Of a DNA stretch of 64,000 bases, positions 28,312 through 37,135 are shown one piece after another. The notes under the pieces were generated by a model that saw only the letters and a program-made list of their open reading frames with translations, was not told the origin of the DNA and searched no databases. A program made the position numbers and the translations under genes. The stretch covers positions 1 through 64,000 of the forward strand of contig CAZDOO010000002.1 of assembly GCA_964507045.1 (NCBI GenBank). The letters are read 5' to 3'. The stretch is from UBA8199 sp964507045 (lineage in GTDB: Bacteria; Verrucomicrobiota; Verrucomicrobiia; Limisphaerales; UBA8199). How positions within the stretch are numbered: the stretch's first letter is position 1; every line of letters starts with the position of its first letter.

Positions 28312-28339
28312 GGCGCAGTCTTGAGCGGCTGCGCCTTTT
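28312..28339 (+). terminator. Possible intrinsic terminator
   Basis: A 7-bp stem (GGCGCAG at 28312-28318 with CTGCGCC at 28329-28335) is followed by TTTTG. It faces the plus strand but lies about 500 bp after the nearest plus-strand gene, so its use is uncertain. Confidence 0.35.
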
Positions 28340-28393
28340 GTGTGAGCGGGCGGCCCGGCGCGCCTTCCGTGGGTCGAAGCCGACGCGGGACGG

Positions 28394-29362
28394 TCAAATC
28401 ATGGTCCTGGCCCTGATCTGTTCCGTGATGGCTTGGACCAGCGCCTCGTCGAGGGCGGGGCTGGCTGGCGGGGCAGGGCGGTCGGACGCCGCGCTGGTCA
28501 CACCCGCTCGGCTCTCGGTGCTGTCGCAAAGTTCGCGCGCCTTGAAGGGGAAGCGGGGGTCGGGAATGCCGAGGTCTTGCTTGATCTTGAGCAGGTCCTG
28601 GAGCTGGGCCGGCGTGAGGGTCTTCGGGGGTTTGCCCAGTTGCAGGACGATGAGCAGGGCGCGGCAGTAGGCTTCGAGAATCTCGATCTTGAAGTAGGCG
28701 TCTTCGACATGGTTATGGCTCCAGACCACCACGCCGTGGTTGGCCATGAGAATGGTGTTGTGCGTCTCCACCAGGTCGGCGACGAGCCGGCCGATCTCCG
28801 GCGTGCCGGGGGTGCAATACGGCGCGGTCGCCACGGAGACGAAGAGCTCGAACTCCGAGACCATGCCTGTGGGCGGCTCGATGCCCGCGACCGCGAACGC
28901 GGTGCCGTAGGGCGGATGACAATGCACGGAGGCAACCGCGCGCGGCTGGCGTTGCATGATCTGCAGGTGCATCAGGATTTCACCCGTGCGCCGGGTGGTG
29001 CCCGCGAGCTGGTTTCCCGCCATGTCCACCAGGCACAGGTCCTCCGGTTTCATGAAGCCCTTGGAAACCTGCGTGGGGGTGCAGAGGACGAGGTCCTTGG
29101 CGACCCGTATGGCAATGTTGCCGGCATTGCCGTCCACGTAGGCGCGCTGCCACATGCGGCGGCCAATATCGCAGATTTGCAGCTTGAGCTCGTGGATCGG
29201 CGGCGAGTTGAAGAACGCTTCGAGGTCGGCCTGGGCGCTCCCTGCCGTGACCGCCCTGTCCGCACTGTAAAGCGGGCCGCCCTCGGCCGGTCGCCGCTCG
29301 TGCGGACCGGAAGGTTCGAGGCCGCGCAATGCATCCCACGCGGAAGGCGTCTCTGCTGCCAT
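28394..29362 (-). CDS. Class II aldolase/adducin family protein with encapsulation-peptide-like tail
   Basis: 322 residues. The aldolase core shows GNAGNIAIRV (substrate-phosphate loop), TGEILMHLQI (catalytic Glu region), SVHCHPPYGTAF (two Zn ligands, H-x-H) and MANHGVVVWS (third His). This is the FucA/RhaD type that splits sugar 1-phosphates to DHAP and lactaldehyde. After the core comes a Ser/Ala/Pro-rich linker (residues about 285-302) and a terminal amphipathic helix, DEALVQAITEQIRARTM. That layout resembles bacterial microcompartment encapsulation peptides. Planctomycetes/Verrucomicrobia microcompartments for fucose and rhamnose use an aldolase of this class. No shell genes are in the window. 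The N-terminal 50 residues are extra and the start may lie further in. Confidence 0.88.
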   Translation of the reverse strand: MAAETPSAWDALRGLEPSGPHERRPAEGGPLYSADRAVTAGSAQADLEAFFNSPPIHELKLQICDIGRRMWQRAYVDGNAGNIAIRVAKDLVLCTPTQVSKGFMKPEDLCLVDMAGNQLAGTTRRTGEILMHLQIMQRQPRAVASVHCHPPYGTAFAVAGIEPPTGMVSEFELFVSVATAPYCTPGTPEIGRLVADLVETHNTILMANHGVVVWSHNHVEDAYFKIEILEAYCRALLIVLQLGKPPKTLTPAQLQDLLKIKQDLGIPDPRFPFKARELCDSTESRAGVTSAASDRPAPPASPALDEALVQAITEQIRARTMI

Positions 29363-30055
29363 AGCCGCTCAAAGTATGGCAGATTCCGGCCTCTCGCCAA
29401 GGTCGGATATTGGAACGCCTGCGAGGACCTGTTGCCCAAATCCCTATCGGCGCCTCACCCCTGTGCTTGGCACTCTGGATTGTAAGTCCGGTGACGTATT
29501 ACGGCGCGGTGGGGGCGTTTGTGGCCGCGAAGCATTTGAAGTGCGCGGAATGTGCTCCCGCTTTCCCAGAGTCCTCACTTGAGCATAGCCTCAGCAAGCT
29601 GGCATCCCCACACGCTTCGTGCTACAGGGAGCGCCGGCTTCTCCAACGTCACCGTATTTGCAGCCGCATATACGTAGCCCTGCCGCCCCGGCCTCTTTTC
29701 GTCCACCAGACGGTCCTGCGAACGGGCCCACTCCTTTCCCGGCCCGGCTATCAGGTGAGGAAGCCCCGCTCGTTTGGCAAATCCCGCCCCATTCCCGGTG
29801 CGCGCAGGGATTCCTTGCATTGTCGAATTACGACGCTGCGTGGTATTGATGTAAGTTTTTGAAATATAGCGAGTTACACCTTGTGTTGCGATGGTGCGGC
29901 ATGCATAACTACTTGTAATTGCGCGATTTGTAACTCCTGGCTCGTCCCCCGTGGTGTCCCGCCAAGGCAAAGGCAGTGGCGGAAAGCGAGACTTGGCAGT
30001 AGTGTATGGCCGAATAAAGGGTTATCCTTAGCGTCCAAGTAGATGTAGTTGAGCT
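29363..30055. other. 693-bp intergenic region
   Basis: No supported gene on either strand. A minus-strand frame at 29575-29970 is open for 131 codons, but its composition is not gene-like over its first half and no family is recognised. No RNA gene seen. Confidence 0.45.
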
Positions 30056-30703
30056 ATGAAGAAGCTTATCGTGATAGCTGTGGCGTGCGGCGGCCTGGTG
30101 GGTGCGCAGGCGCAGTTGTTCAGTCCCGAGGCGGTAAATGGGGCGTTGCTGGGCACGATGATTGGCGGGATTGCCGGCAGTGATTGCCATCATGGCTGGT
30201 CGGGGGAGGGTGCGGCTATCGGCGCCGGGGTGGGGCTGTTGGCGGGGGCGATCGTGGGCGAGGCGCAACGTCAAAGCTACTACGCCTCCCAGCCCGCCTG
30301 CTATTACCCGGCAACGACTTATGCGCAGCCGGGCTACGGGTATGTCTGCGCGCCGGCGGTTGCGTATGCGCCGGGGTATGCTCCGGCTCCGCCGCGGCCC
30401 AATTACGTTGTCGGTGGCACTCTGTTGGGTGCACTGGCGGGGGGATTGATCGGCTCGGGCAGTCACCAGGGCTGGGAGGGGGCTGGGATCGGGGCGGCTT
30501 CGGGCCTGGTGGTCGGCACCGTGGCGGAGGCGGTGGCGCAGAAGCGGGAACGGGACTGGGTGGCGGCACGGGCCACCTCGGCGCCGGCACCGGCGGCGGT
30601 TGCAGTGCTTCCGCGGGCAGCAGCGCCCGCGCCGGCGGCGCAACCGGCGCCAGGTTACCAGATTCCGGATGCGCCGCGCGTGCCGGACGCGCCAACTTTT
30701 TGA
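30056..30703 (+). CDS. Secreted glycine-zipper protein
   Basis: 215 residues with a signal peptide (MKKLIVIAVACGGLVGAQA). Two glycine-zipper segments lie at about residues 28-65 and 120-160: NGALLGTMIGGIAGSD, IGAGVGLLAGAIVGE, VGGTLLGALAGGLIGSG and IGAASGLVVGTVAEAV. Between them is a Tyr/Pro/Ala-rich linker, and the C-terminal 50 residues are Ala/Pro-rich. Such proteins associate with the outer membrane or periplasmic face; no enzyme function is expected. It heads a run of envelope lipoprotein genes. Confidence 0.8.
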   Translation: MKKLIVIAVACGGLVGAQAQLFSPEAVNGALLGTMIGGIAGSDCHHGWSGEGAAIGAGVGLLAGAIVGEAQRQSYYASQPACYYPATTYAQPGYGYVCAPAVAYAPGYAPAPPRPNYVVGGTLLGALAGGLIGSGSHQGWEGAGIGAASGLVVGTVAEAVAQKRERDWVAARATSAPAPAAVAVLPRAAAPAPAAQPAPGYQIPDAPRVPDAPTF

Positions 30704-30729
30704 TGCTTTAATTCCGAACTCACTAACTT

Positions 30730-31365
30730 ATGAAATCATTGTTAACTAGAATCACTCTACCTGTGTGTGGCGCGGCGATGGCTGCGCTGGTGGCCGGTTG
30801 CGCGTCCAGCGGCGTGAAGAATCCCTCCGGCACGGGGGTGACGCACATGACGGCCGACGAGCAGGGGTTCGTGGCGGGGACGGGGGTGGAATCGCAGGAC
30901 CTGGTGATGGTGGCGGACAAGATGGCCCGCAGCATCCTGGGCATCTCGCAGATCGCCAACGCGGTGACGCCGCCGACCATCGTGCTCAACCCGGTGGATA
31001 ACCAGACGCGCTTTCCTATCAACAAAGAGATCTTCCTGACGCGCATCCGGGCGCAGCTTAACTCCAAGGCGCAGGGCAAGGTGATGTTCCTGGCGCGCAA
31101 CCAGATGGAAGCGCTGGAGAAGGAGCGGAACCTGAAGCGCGAGGGGGCGGTCACCGCCAGTTCCGACCCGGCGGTGCAGGAATTCAAAGGGGCGGATTAC
31201 TTTCTGACCGGCTCGCTGCAAGGGCTTTCGACGCGCACGGCCAAGGGCACCAGCGATTATATCCTCTACGATTTCCACCTGATTGACGCGCGGACCAGCG
31301 TCATTGTCTGGGAGGATTCGGCGGAGATCAAGAAGCAGGGGCTGGAAGACGCGGCGTATCGCTAA
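30730..31365 (+). CDS. LpoB-like lipoprotein (penicillin-binding protein activator family)
   Basis: 211 residues. The lipobox is VAGC in MAALVAGCASSG. The mature part fits the LpoB family: LVMVADKMARSIL, TIVLNPVDNQTRFPINKEIFLTRIRAQL, VMFLARNQMEALEKERNLKREG, GADYFLTGSLQGLSTR, and IDARTSVIVWEDSAEIKKQG near the end. In E. coli LpoB is an outer-membrane lipoprotein that activates PBP1b, and its gene lies beside ycfL; here a YcfL-like gene follows two genes later. Whether it activates a penicillin-binding protein here is an inference. Confidence 0.85.
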   Translation: MKSLLTRITLPVCGAAMAALVAGCASSGVKNPSGTGVTHMTADEQGFVAGTGVESQDLVMVADKMARSILGISQIANAVTPPTIVLNPVDNQTRFPINKEIFLTRIRAQLNSKAQGKVMFLARNQMEALEKERNLKREGAVTASSDPAVQEFKGADYFLTGSLQGLSTRTAKGTSDYILYDFHLIDARTSVIVWEDSAEIKKQGLEDAAYR

Positions 31366-31386
31366 GCTTCGGCGCGAGGCGAGGAG

Positions 31387-32568
31387 ATGAAATCCTTTTG
31401 GCAGCCGACGCTGCTGGCCCTGGCGGTGGGGATGGCCGGCTGCGCCACGACGAAGCCGCCCGCGGTGCCGCTGACCGGCGACATCCTGACGGATGCGCCC
31501 AATGCCATCGCCAACGGCCCGGCGCGGGACCGTGTGCTGTGGAAATACCGGCTGGCGGCGGCGGCAATGCGACAGGGCAAGTTCGACGTGGCCAAACAGA
31601 ATCTGGACGACGCCTTGCTGACGCTGGGCGGGATTTACGGCAAGGACCCGAACGCGAAAAAGGCGCGCAGCTATTTCGAGGCGGAGGCGAAGAAGACGTT
31701 CATCGGCGAGCCCTATGAACGGGCCATGGCCTATGTCTATCGCGGCATTCTCTACTGGATGGATGGTGAGCCCGACAATGCCCGGGCGTGCTTCCGCAGC
31801 GCGGAGTTCGAGGACAGCGACGTGGCGCAGCACGAATATGCCGGCGACTGGGTGCTGCCGGATTACCTCGACGGCCTGGCGACAGCCAAACTCGCCGGCG
31901 ACGGCTCGGATGCTTTTAAGCGCGCCCAGGCCAACGCCAAGGGAGTGAAGCTGCCGCCGTATGCTCCCCGGGCCAATGCGTTGTTCTTCGTCGAGTTCGG
32001 CCCCGGCCCGACCAAGCACGCGACCGGCCAATACGGGCAGGAACTGCGCTTCAACACCGCGGCTTCCCCGGTCGCCTCGGCGCGGCTCAAGATTGATTCG
32101 CTGCAAATCCCGGTTGCGCCGACCGACGATGTTGCTTTCCAGGCCACAACCCGCGGCGGGCGCGTGATGGATCACGTGCTCGGCAACAAGGCGGTGTTCA
32201 AGTCGGCTACCGATACCGCCGGGACGGTGGCAATGCTGGGCGGGTTGACGACGGCGGTGGCGAGCCATGACCGGACGACCCAGGAAGTGGGCCTGGGCAT
32301 CGCGCTGGCCGGGCTGGCCAGCAAGATCATCTCGGCGGCGACCGTGCCGGCAGCCGACACGCGGACGTGGGACAACCTGCCGCGCTACCTGAGTTTCGTC
32401 AGCATGCCACTGTCGGTGGGCCAGCATGTTGCCACCATCCAATTCCTCAATTCCGCCGGCCAGGTTCAGGCGAACCTGACCAAGACCGTTACCATCAACA
32501 TCACGACGACCGACCGTGACCAGGTTGTCTTCGTAAGCGATACATCCGTTACACCGCAAACATTATGA
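31387..32568 (+). CDS. COG3014-like lipoprotein
   Basis: 393 residues with a lipobox (GMAGC). The N-terminal half is TPR-like helical: LWKYRLAAAAMRQGKFDVAKQNLDDALL and YERAMAYVYRGILYWMDGEPDNARACFRSAE. The C-terminal half is mixed, with a Gly/Ala-rich helix (IALAGLASKIISAATV) and terminal beta-strands. From recall, a protein of this plan (COG3014) occurs next to LpoB and YcfL homologues in other phyla, and the same trio is seen here. The 3' end overlaps the next gene by four bases (ATGA), so the two are translationally coupled. Function not established. Confidence 0.75.
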   Translation: MKSFWQPTLLALAVGMAGCATTKPPAVPLTGDILTDAPNAIANGPARDRVLWKYRLAAAAMRQGKFDVAKQNLDDALLTLGGIYGKDPNAKKARSYFEAEAKKTFIGEPYERAMAYVYRGILYWMDGEPDNARACFRSAEFEDSDVAQHEYAGDWVLPDYLDGLATAKLAGDGSDAFKRAQANAKGVKLPPYAPRANALFFVEFGPGPTKHATGQYGQELRFNTAASPVASARLKIDSLQIPVAPTDDVAFQATTRGGRVMDHVLGNKAVFKSATDTAGTVAMLGGLTTAVASHDRTTQEVGLGIALAGLASKIISAATVPAADTRTWDNLPRYLSFVSMPLSVGQHVATIQFLNSAGQVQANLTKTVTINITTTDRDQVVFVSDTSVTPQTL

Positions 32569-32990
32569 ATAAAGCATTCCGATCACTCCTCGCCGCCGGC
32601 GGGGCCGTCCTGCTGGCCGCGGGTTGCAGCAGTACCCATGACAAAGGGCCTTATCTTCCGCAGACCCCGAAGACTCCCGCCTACGAGGGCAAGGAGCCGG
32701 TGGTCCTGCTGGATCCCGGCGTCCAATACTCGGTGACGTGCAGCGGCGTCCAGGAGCGGACCCTGCCGGATGGCCGGCTGGAAGTCGTCGCCCACCTGCG
32801 CAACCGCGAGAACCGCCGCATTGAGGTCCAGGCCAACTGCGTCTTCAAAGACCAGAACGGCTTCACCACCGGCGATGAGACGCCCTTTGTCATGGTGATT
32901 CTGACCGAGAACGGCACGGAAGACGTGAAGTTTGCCTCCATGAACAGCGCCGCGAAGAAATACACCATCCGCGTGCGCCAGGCGCGGTGA
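32565..32990 (+). CDS. YcfL-like DUF1425 lipoprotein
   Basis: 141 residues with a lipobox (LLAAGC). The mature domain of about 110 residues has the YcfL pattern: a short beta-sandwich with RLEVVAHLRNRENRRIEVQANCVFKDQNGF and YTIRVRQA at the end. The gene overlaps the COG3014-like gene at ATGA and completes an LpoB/COG3014/YcfL set. YcfL is of unknown function, but its conserved linkage to LpoB points to cell-wall synthesis or outer-membrane homeostasis. Confidence 0.8.
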   Translation: MNKAFRSLLAAGGAVLLAAGCSSTHDKGPYLPQTPKTPAYEGKEPVVLLDPGVQYSVTCSGVQERTLPDGRLEVVAHLRNRENRRIEVQANCVFKDQNGFTTGDETPFVMVILTENGTEDVKFASMNSAAKKYTIRVRQAR

Positions 32991-33224
32991 GCCGGAACGA
33001 GGCAGTTTGTTTCGAAGGGAGCAGACGCGCCCGCGCCGGTCGGGACCAGCCCGGCACCGTTTCCGGCAAAGTGAGGCGCGCGACTTCGTCCTGGTTATTT
33101 GCGAGGGCGCGTGGTGTTGGCTGCGCTGTGATCAATCTGCTGGCAGCGGGCGGCACAGAGGGTTATGGTGGGCGGCGTGCGGGGGCCGAACTTGTGCGCC
33201 CGGGCACTTGCGAGAGGAGATGAT

Positions 33225-34550
33225 ATGAAGAGGATGTCGGCAAATTGGAGACAGTCGCTGGCCGCGTTGACGATGTTGATTGCGGTCCAGGGTATGGATG
33301 CCGCCGTTGCGGTGGCCCAGCCGGTCAAAGCCGGGGTTGCCTCGGCGCCGGAAGGTGCACCTCCGCGAAAGCCCGCCCGGGGAGCCAAAGTCGAAGCCAG
33401 GCTCAACCGGATCGTCTTGGACCAGGTCGCTTTTGACGGCCTGCCGCTGGGCGAGGTGCTGCGCTTTTTGAGCGACGAAGCTCTCAAGTGCGACCCGGAC
33501 AAAACCGGCGTCAATTTCCTCATCAAGCCGGACTTTCGGCCGGTTGCGCCGGCCGGCCCCTTGGATCCGGCTACCGGCCTGCCGCTGGCGGCCGCAGCTC
33601 AGCCTTTTGACGTGGCCGGGGCACGCATCAAGTTCAGCCTGCCGCTCAGGAAGATCACCATGAAGGAGCTGTTGGACGCCATCGTGATGGTCGCCGACCG
33701 GCCGATCGAATACTCGCTGGAAGATTACGCGGTGGTCTTTTCGGCCAGGCGGGGCCCCGCCCCCGGCCAGCCGGGCGTGATGGCGCGGCCGGGAATGCTC
33801 CCGGCGCCGGCCCCACGGTCCGCCCCTGCGCCGGTCTGCATGCCGGAGCCCGGGGGGCCGCCCTCGGTTAGCCCGGTTGAGCCGACCCGCAAGAAGCATT
33901 GGTCTAGCGCTGAATTGGCGGACGTGAGGCCGCAGATGTTCAATGTTGACTTCGGTGCCGGAACCATGGTCGGTGCGCGCGTCGCGTCCGAGCAAGTTGG
34001 ACCTGCGGCCGCGGGGAAGGCTGGCGACCTCTGGAACGGGATTTACGCCCCGTTTCAGGATCGTCACCTCGAGACCGATATGAGATTCACCGATGGCCAA
34101 CCCAGCCCGATCGAGGTCGAGATGATTAATTTGGGCGGGGCCTGGGGCGTCCCCGGCGCGTGGGGCGGGAGGGCGCCCATGCTCGAAGATTACAATTACC
34201 CCACGGGCAACCGGGGCGGCAACTCCACAGTAATCCTGCACCAGGTGCCGCCGGGCAATTACCAGGTCTATGTCTACGGCGCCGGCGCCACGCCCGGCTA
34301 CTATGGCGATTACAGCCTCAGCGTCGGCGGGCGCGAGTATGGCCGCAAGCAGACCACCCGCAAAGGCGATGCCTTTCAGAAAGGCAAATGGATCGAGGGC
34401 GTCCAGTATGTCCGATTCTCCAAAGTCAAGGTCGCGCCGGGCGACGAGGTGACTATCCTGATACGGCCGGGCGATCCAGTGACTGATCCTTCGGGGCGCA
34501 CCTTCTCGGATGCGTTCATCGCCGGCCTGCAGCTCATACCGGTGAAATAG
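33225..34550 (+). CDS. Secreted protein with STN-like N-terminal domain
   Basis: 441 residues from the ATG at 33225, which has a purine-rich GAGAGGAG upstream; the frame opens earlier at 33165. After a signal peptide (SLAALTMLIAVQGMDAAVA), residues about 55-175 look like a secretin/TonB short N-terminal (STN-like) domain: VAFDGLPLGEVLRFLSDEA, ITMKELLDAIVMVADRPIEY, SLEDYAVVFSA. A Pro-rich linker leads to a C-terminal beta-domain (DLWNGIYAPFQD, STVILHQVPPGNYQVYVYG, FIAGLQLIPVK) resembling carbohydrate-binding or malectin-like folds. There are no secretin barrel motifs, so it is probably not a pore. Standalone gene; function unknown. Confidence 0.75.
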   Translation: MKRMSANWRQSLAALTMLIAVQGMDAAVAVAQPVKAGVASAPEGAPPRKPARGAKVEARLNRIVLDQVAFDGLPLGEVLRFLSDEALKCDPDKTGVNFLIKPDFRPVAPAGPLDPATGLPLAAAAQPFDVAGARIKFSLPLRKITMKELLDAIVMVADRPIEYSLEDYAVVFSARRGPAPGQPGVMARPGMLPAPAPRSAPAPVCMPEPGGPPSVSPVEPTRKKHWSSAELADVRPQMFNVDFGAGTMVGARVASEQVGPAAAGKAGDLWNGIYAPFQDRHLETDMRFTDGQPSPIEVEMINLGGAWGVPGAWGGRAPMLEDYNYPTGNRGGNSTVILHQVPPGNYQVYVYGAGATPGYYGDYSLSVGGREYGRKQTTRKGDAFQKGKWIEGVQYVRFSKVKVAPGDEVTILIRPGDPVTDPSGRTFSDAFIAGLQLIPVK

Positions 34551-34781
34551 GGGAAGTGCGCAGCCCGGGCGGGGCGGGCGGCGTCCGTTGCGTGGGGGCG
34601 GCGGGAAGAATGCGGCAGGGGGAGTTGTTGCGCGGCGGCGGCGTGGGGCGACGTGTTTTGCCCGTTATCCCATCGCAATTCCTTCGTGGCAGCACGCGGA
34701 CAACGAGCTGGCAGCAACCTCGCGACAGGCGTGCAACGTTGCGGCATTGCCTGAGCCGCAGTTCTGCGGCATTGTAGAGGC

Positions 34782-35282
34782 ATGGGCAAACGACGTGAGG
34801 CGCGCGAGCGCGCTGTGCAGTTCTTATTTCAGCACGACCTGAACCCGCCGGAGGATCTGCCGGCGGCGCTGGAGCATTTCTGGCAATCCCAGCGGGCGGC
34901 GGCCATTGCCGAGGACAAGGGCAGTGCCACGTGGGGCCAGCCGGTGGAACTGCCGCCGCCCACGGCCGAGGAGGCGGCCATCCGCGAGTTTGCCGACCCA
35001 CTCATCCGCGGCGCGCTGGAGCACCGCGAGGAAGCGGATGGAATCATTTGCAAGCACGCGAAGAACTGGGAGCTGCACCGCATCGCGGCGGTGGACCGCA
35101 ACATCCTGCGGCTGGCGATCTACGAGATGCGGCATCGCGATGATATCCCGCCGGTGGTTAGCATCAACGAAGCGGTGGACATCGCCAAGAAGTTCTCCAC
35201 CCAGGACAGCGGCAAGTTTGTCAACGGCATTCTCGACAAGGTGAAGGGGGAGCTGATGCGCCCGGCCCGGATCATCCAATGA
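34782..35282 (+). CDS. nusB: Transcription antitermination factor NusB
   Basis: 166 residues. NusB hallmarks: KRREARERAVQFLFQHDL at the N-terminus and the C-terminal block VDRNILRLAIYEMRHRDDIPPVVSINEAVDIAKKFSTQDSGKFVNGILDKV. A central insert of about 40 residues (between EHFWQ and IREFADPL) makes it longer than E. coli NusB (139 aa). It binds boxA RNA with NusE (S10) during rRNA transcription. It opens a compact block with a PHP gene, ftsY, ribD and ribE; ribH, which commonly precedes nusB, is absent here. Confidence 0.95.
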   Translation: MGKRREARERAVQFLFQHDLNPPEDLPAALEHFWQSQRAAAIAEDKGSATWGQPVELPPPTAEEAAIREFADPLIRGALEHREEADGIICKHAKNWELHRIAAVDRNILRLAIYEMRHRDDIPPVVSINEAVDIAKKFSTQDSGKFVNGILDKVKGELMRPARIIQ

Positions 35283-35309
35283 GCCCGCAATAGCCGGACA
35301 GGGACCCGC

Positions 35310-36176
35310 ATGCGATTTGTTGACCTCCATCTGCACAGCCGCTTCTCCGACGGCACCTACGGGCCGGAGGAGTTGGCGGCGGAGGCTTGCCGCTGCGGGC
35401 TGGTGGCCATCGCGCTGACCGACCACGACTCGGTCGAGGGCTGTGCCGACACCGCGCGGGCTTGCGCGGCGGCCGGGATCGAGTTCATCCCCGGCGTCGA
35501 GCTGACCGTGGAGCTGAAGGGAGACGAGCTGCATATCCTGGGCTACTTCATTGACACGCAGAATGCCTTGCTGCTGAAGCAGATTGCCCGGTTCCAGACC
35601 GTGCGCCAGAACCGGATTCGGGAAATGGTCGCGCGGCTCAACCAGCTCAAGGTGCCCCTGCCTGAGAAGGCCGTATTTGCGTTGGCCAACTGCCGCTCGC
35701 CGGGAAGGCCACACGTGGCGCGGGCGCTGGTGCGGGCGGGGCTTTGCGGGACCCTGGACGAGGCGTTTGAGCGCTTCCTCAAGCGGAACCGCCCGGCGTG
35801 GGTGCCCAAGTTCAAGATGGACGGACCGGAGGCGATTGATTTGATTCATCAGGCGCGCGGGGTAGCGGTGCTCGCGCATCCGGGATTGAATCGCACGGAT
35901 GCTGTCATCCCCGCGATGGTTGAGGCCGGGATGGATGGCATCGAGTGTTTCCACACCAAGCATTCCACGGCGACCGCCGAGCACTACCTGGAACTCGCCG
36001 ACCGGTTCCATCTCCTGGTGACGGGCGGGTCGGATTGTCACGGCCTGAGCAAGGGCAAGCCGCTCATGGGCACAGTGAGGGTGCCCTACCGGCATGTCGA
36101 AACACTCAAAGCGCGGGCGGCGGAGCTTGGCAGCGCTGCCGGGCCCACCCCGCGCCATGACTCTCCCGGCAGCTGA
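35310..36176 (+). CDS. PHP-domain phosphoesterase (TrpH/YciV-like)
   Basis: 288 residues. The metal-binding PHP motifs are present: DLHLHSRFSDGT, LTDHDSVEG, FIPGVELTVELKGDELHILGYF, VLAHPGLN, GIECFHTKHS and GGSDCHGLSKG. The length and motifs match the TrpH/YciV subgroup, whose members hydrolyse 3',5'-nucleoside bisphosphates or act as 5'-3' exonucleases on RNA. It lies 27 bp after nusB and 33 bp before ftsY, in the same direction. Confidence 0.92.
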   Translation: MRFVDLHLHSRFSDGTYGPEELAAEACRCGLVAIALTDHDSVEGCADTARACAAAGIEFIPGVELTVELKGDELHILGYFIDTQNALLLKQIARFQTVRQNRIREMVARLNQLKVPLPEKAVFALANCRSPGRPHVARALVRAGLCGTLDEAFERFLKRNRPAWVPKFKMDGPEAIDLIHQARGVAVLAHPGLNRTDAVIPAMVEAGMDGIECFHTKHSTATAEHYLELADRFHLLVTGGSDCHGLSKGKPLMGTVRVPYRHVETLKARAAELGSAAGPTPRHDSPGS

Positions 36177-36209
36177 GACCCGGGCGTGCTAACTCTACGA
36201 TCTTTACCT

Positions 36210-37121
36210 ATGGGACTATTCGCCAAATTCAAGGCCGGCCTGCAAAAGACGCACAGCAAGCTGGCGCATGAGATTAAACGCATCGTCACCCGGTCGCCCC
36301 GGCTGGACGCTGCCGGACTGGGAGAGCTTGAAGCCTCGCTGATTGCCGCCGATCTGGGACCCGCCGTGACCAGCCAGATCGTCAGCGCGGTCAAGCAGGG
36401 TTACGAAACGCAGGGGAGCGCGGGGCTGGACATCTTTGGGGTTGCGCGGCGGGAAGTGGAGCGCAGCCTCGCCTCGAATCAGGCTGACCTGCGCAAGGCG
36501 CCGCAGGGCTTGACGGTGGTCTCGATTGTCGGCGTCAACGGGACCGGTAAGACCACGACGGCCGCCAAGCTGGCGCACCTCGCGCAGTCGCGCGGGCAAA
36601 AGGTTTTGCTGGCGGCGTGCGACACCTTCCGCGCGGCGGCCATCGAGCAGCTCAAGCACTGGGGGCAGCGACTGAAGGTCGAGGTGATTGCCGGGGCTTA
36701 CGGCGCGGATGCGGCGTCGGTCGCCCATGATGCCGTGGCGGCAGGACAGGCGCGCAAGGTGGATTACCTGTTCGTGGACACCGCGGGCCGGCTGCACACC
36801 AAGCACAACCTGATGCAGGAGTTGCAGAAGCTGCATCGGGTGATGGGCAAGCAGTTGCCGGGCGCGCCGCACGAGGTGCTGCTGGTGCTGGATGCGACCA
36901 CCGGGATGAATGCGCTGAACCAGGCGCGGGAATTCAACAAGGCGGTGCCGTTGTCCGGGCTGATCGTGACGAAGCTCGACGGCACCAGCAAAGGAGGCAT
37001 GGTGGTGGCCATCCAGAAGGAATTGGGCCTGCCGATCAAGTACGTCGGGCTGGGTGAGCAGGCGGATGACCTGCAGCCGTTCGATGCAAAGCAGTTCGCC
37101 GGGGTGTTGTTTGCCGAATGA
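36210..37121 (+). CDS. ftsY: Signal recognition particle receptor FtsY
   Basis: 303 residues from the ATG at 36210. The acidic A domain is essentially missing, as in many bacteria, so this is the NG core only. GTPase motifs: GVNGTGKTTTAAKLA (G1), DTFRAAAIEQLKHWG, VDTAGRLHTKHNLM (G3), TKLDGTSKGG (G4) and the closing VGLGEQADDLQPFDAKQFAGVLF. It docks ribosome-SRP complexes at the membrane. Start chosen at MGLFAKFKAGL, which matches the usual FtsY N helix. Confidence 0.97.
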   Translation: MGLFAKFKAGLQKTHSKLAHEIKRIVTRSPRLDAAGLGELEASLIAADLGPAVTSQIVSAVKQGYETQGSAGLDIFGVARREVERSLASNQADLRKAPQGLTVVSIVGVNGTGKTTTAAKLAHLAQSRGQKVLLAACDTFRAAAIEQLKHWGQRLKVEVIAGAYGADAASVAHDAVAAGQARKVDYLFVDTAGRLHTKHNLMQELQKLHRVMGKQLPGAPHEVLLVLDATTGMNALNQAREFNKAVPLSGLIVTKLDGTSKGGMVVAIQKELGLPIKYVGLGEQADDLQPFDAKQFAGVLFAE

Positions 37122-37135
37122 CAGGTTAGGATGCC

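Larger units (their letters stand above)
27816..28393. other. 578-bp intergenic region between convergent genes
   Basis: No convincing gene. It holds the 11-bp-unit hairpin at 27981-28082 and a terminator-like hairpin at 28312-28339. Confidence 0.6.

Noticed and set aside
29575..29970. 131-codon minus-strand frame between the aldolase and the glycine-zipper gene
   Set aside because: No recognised family, no signal or domain, and poor gene-like composition in its first half.
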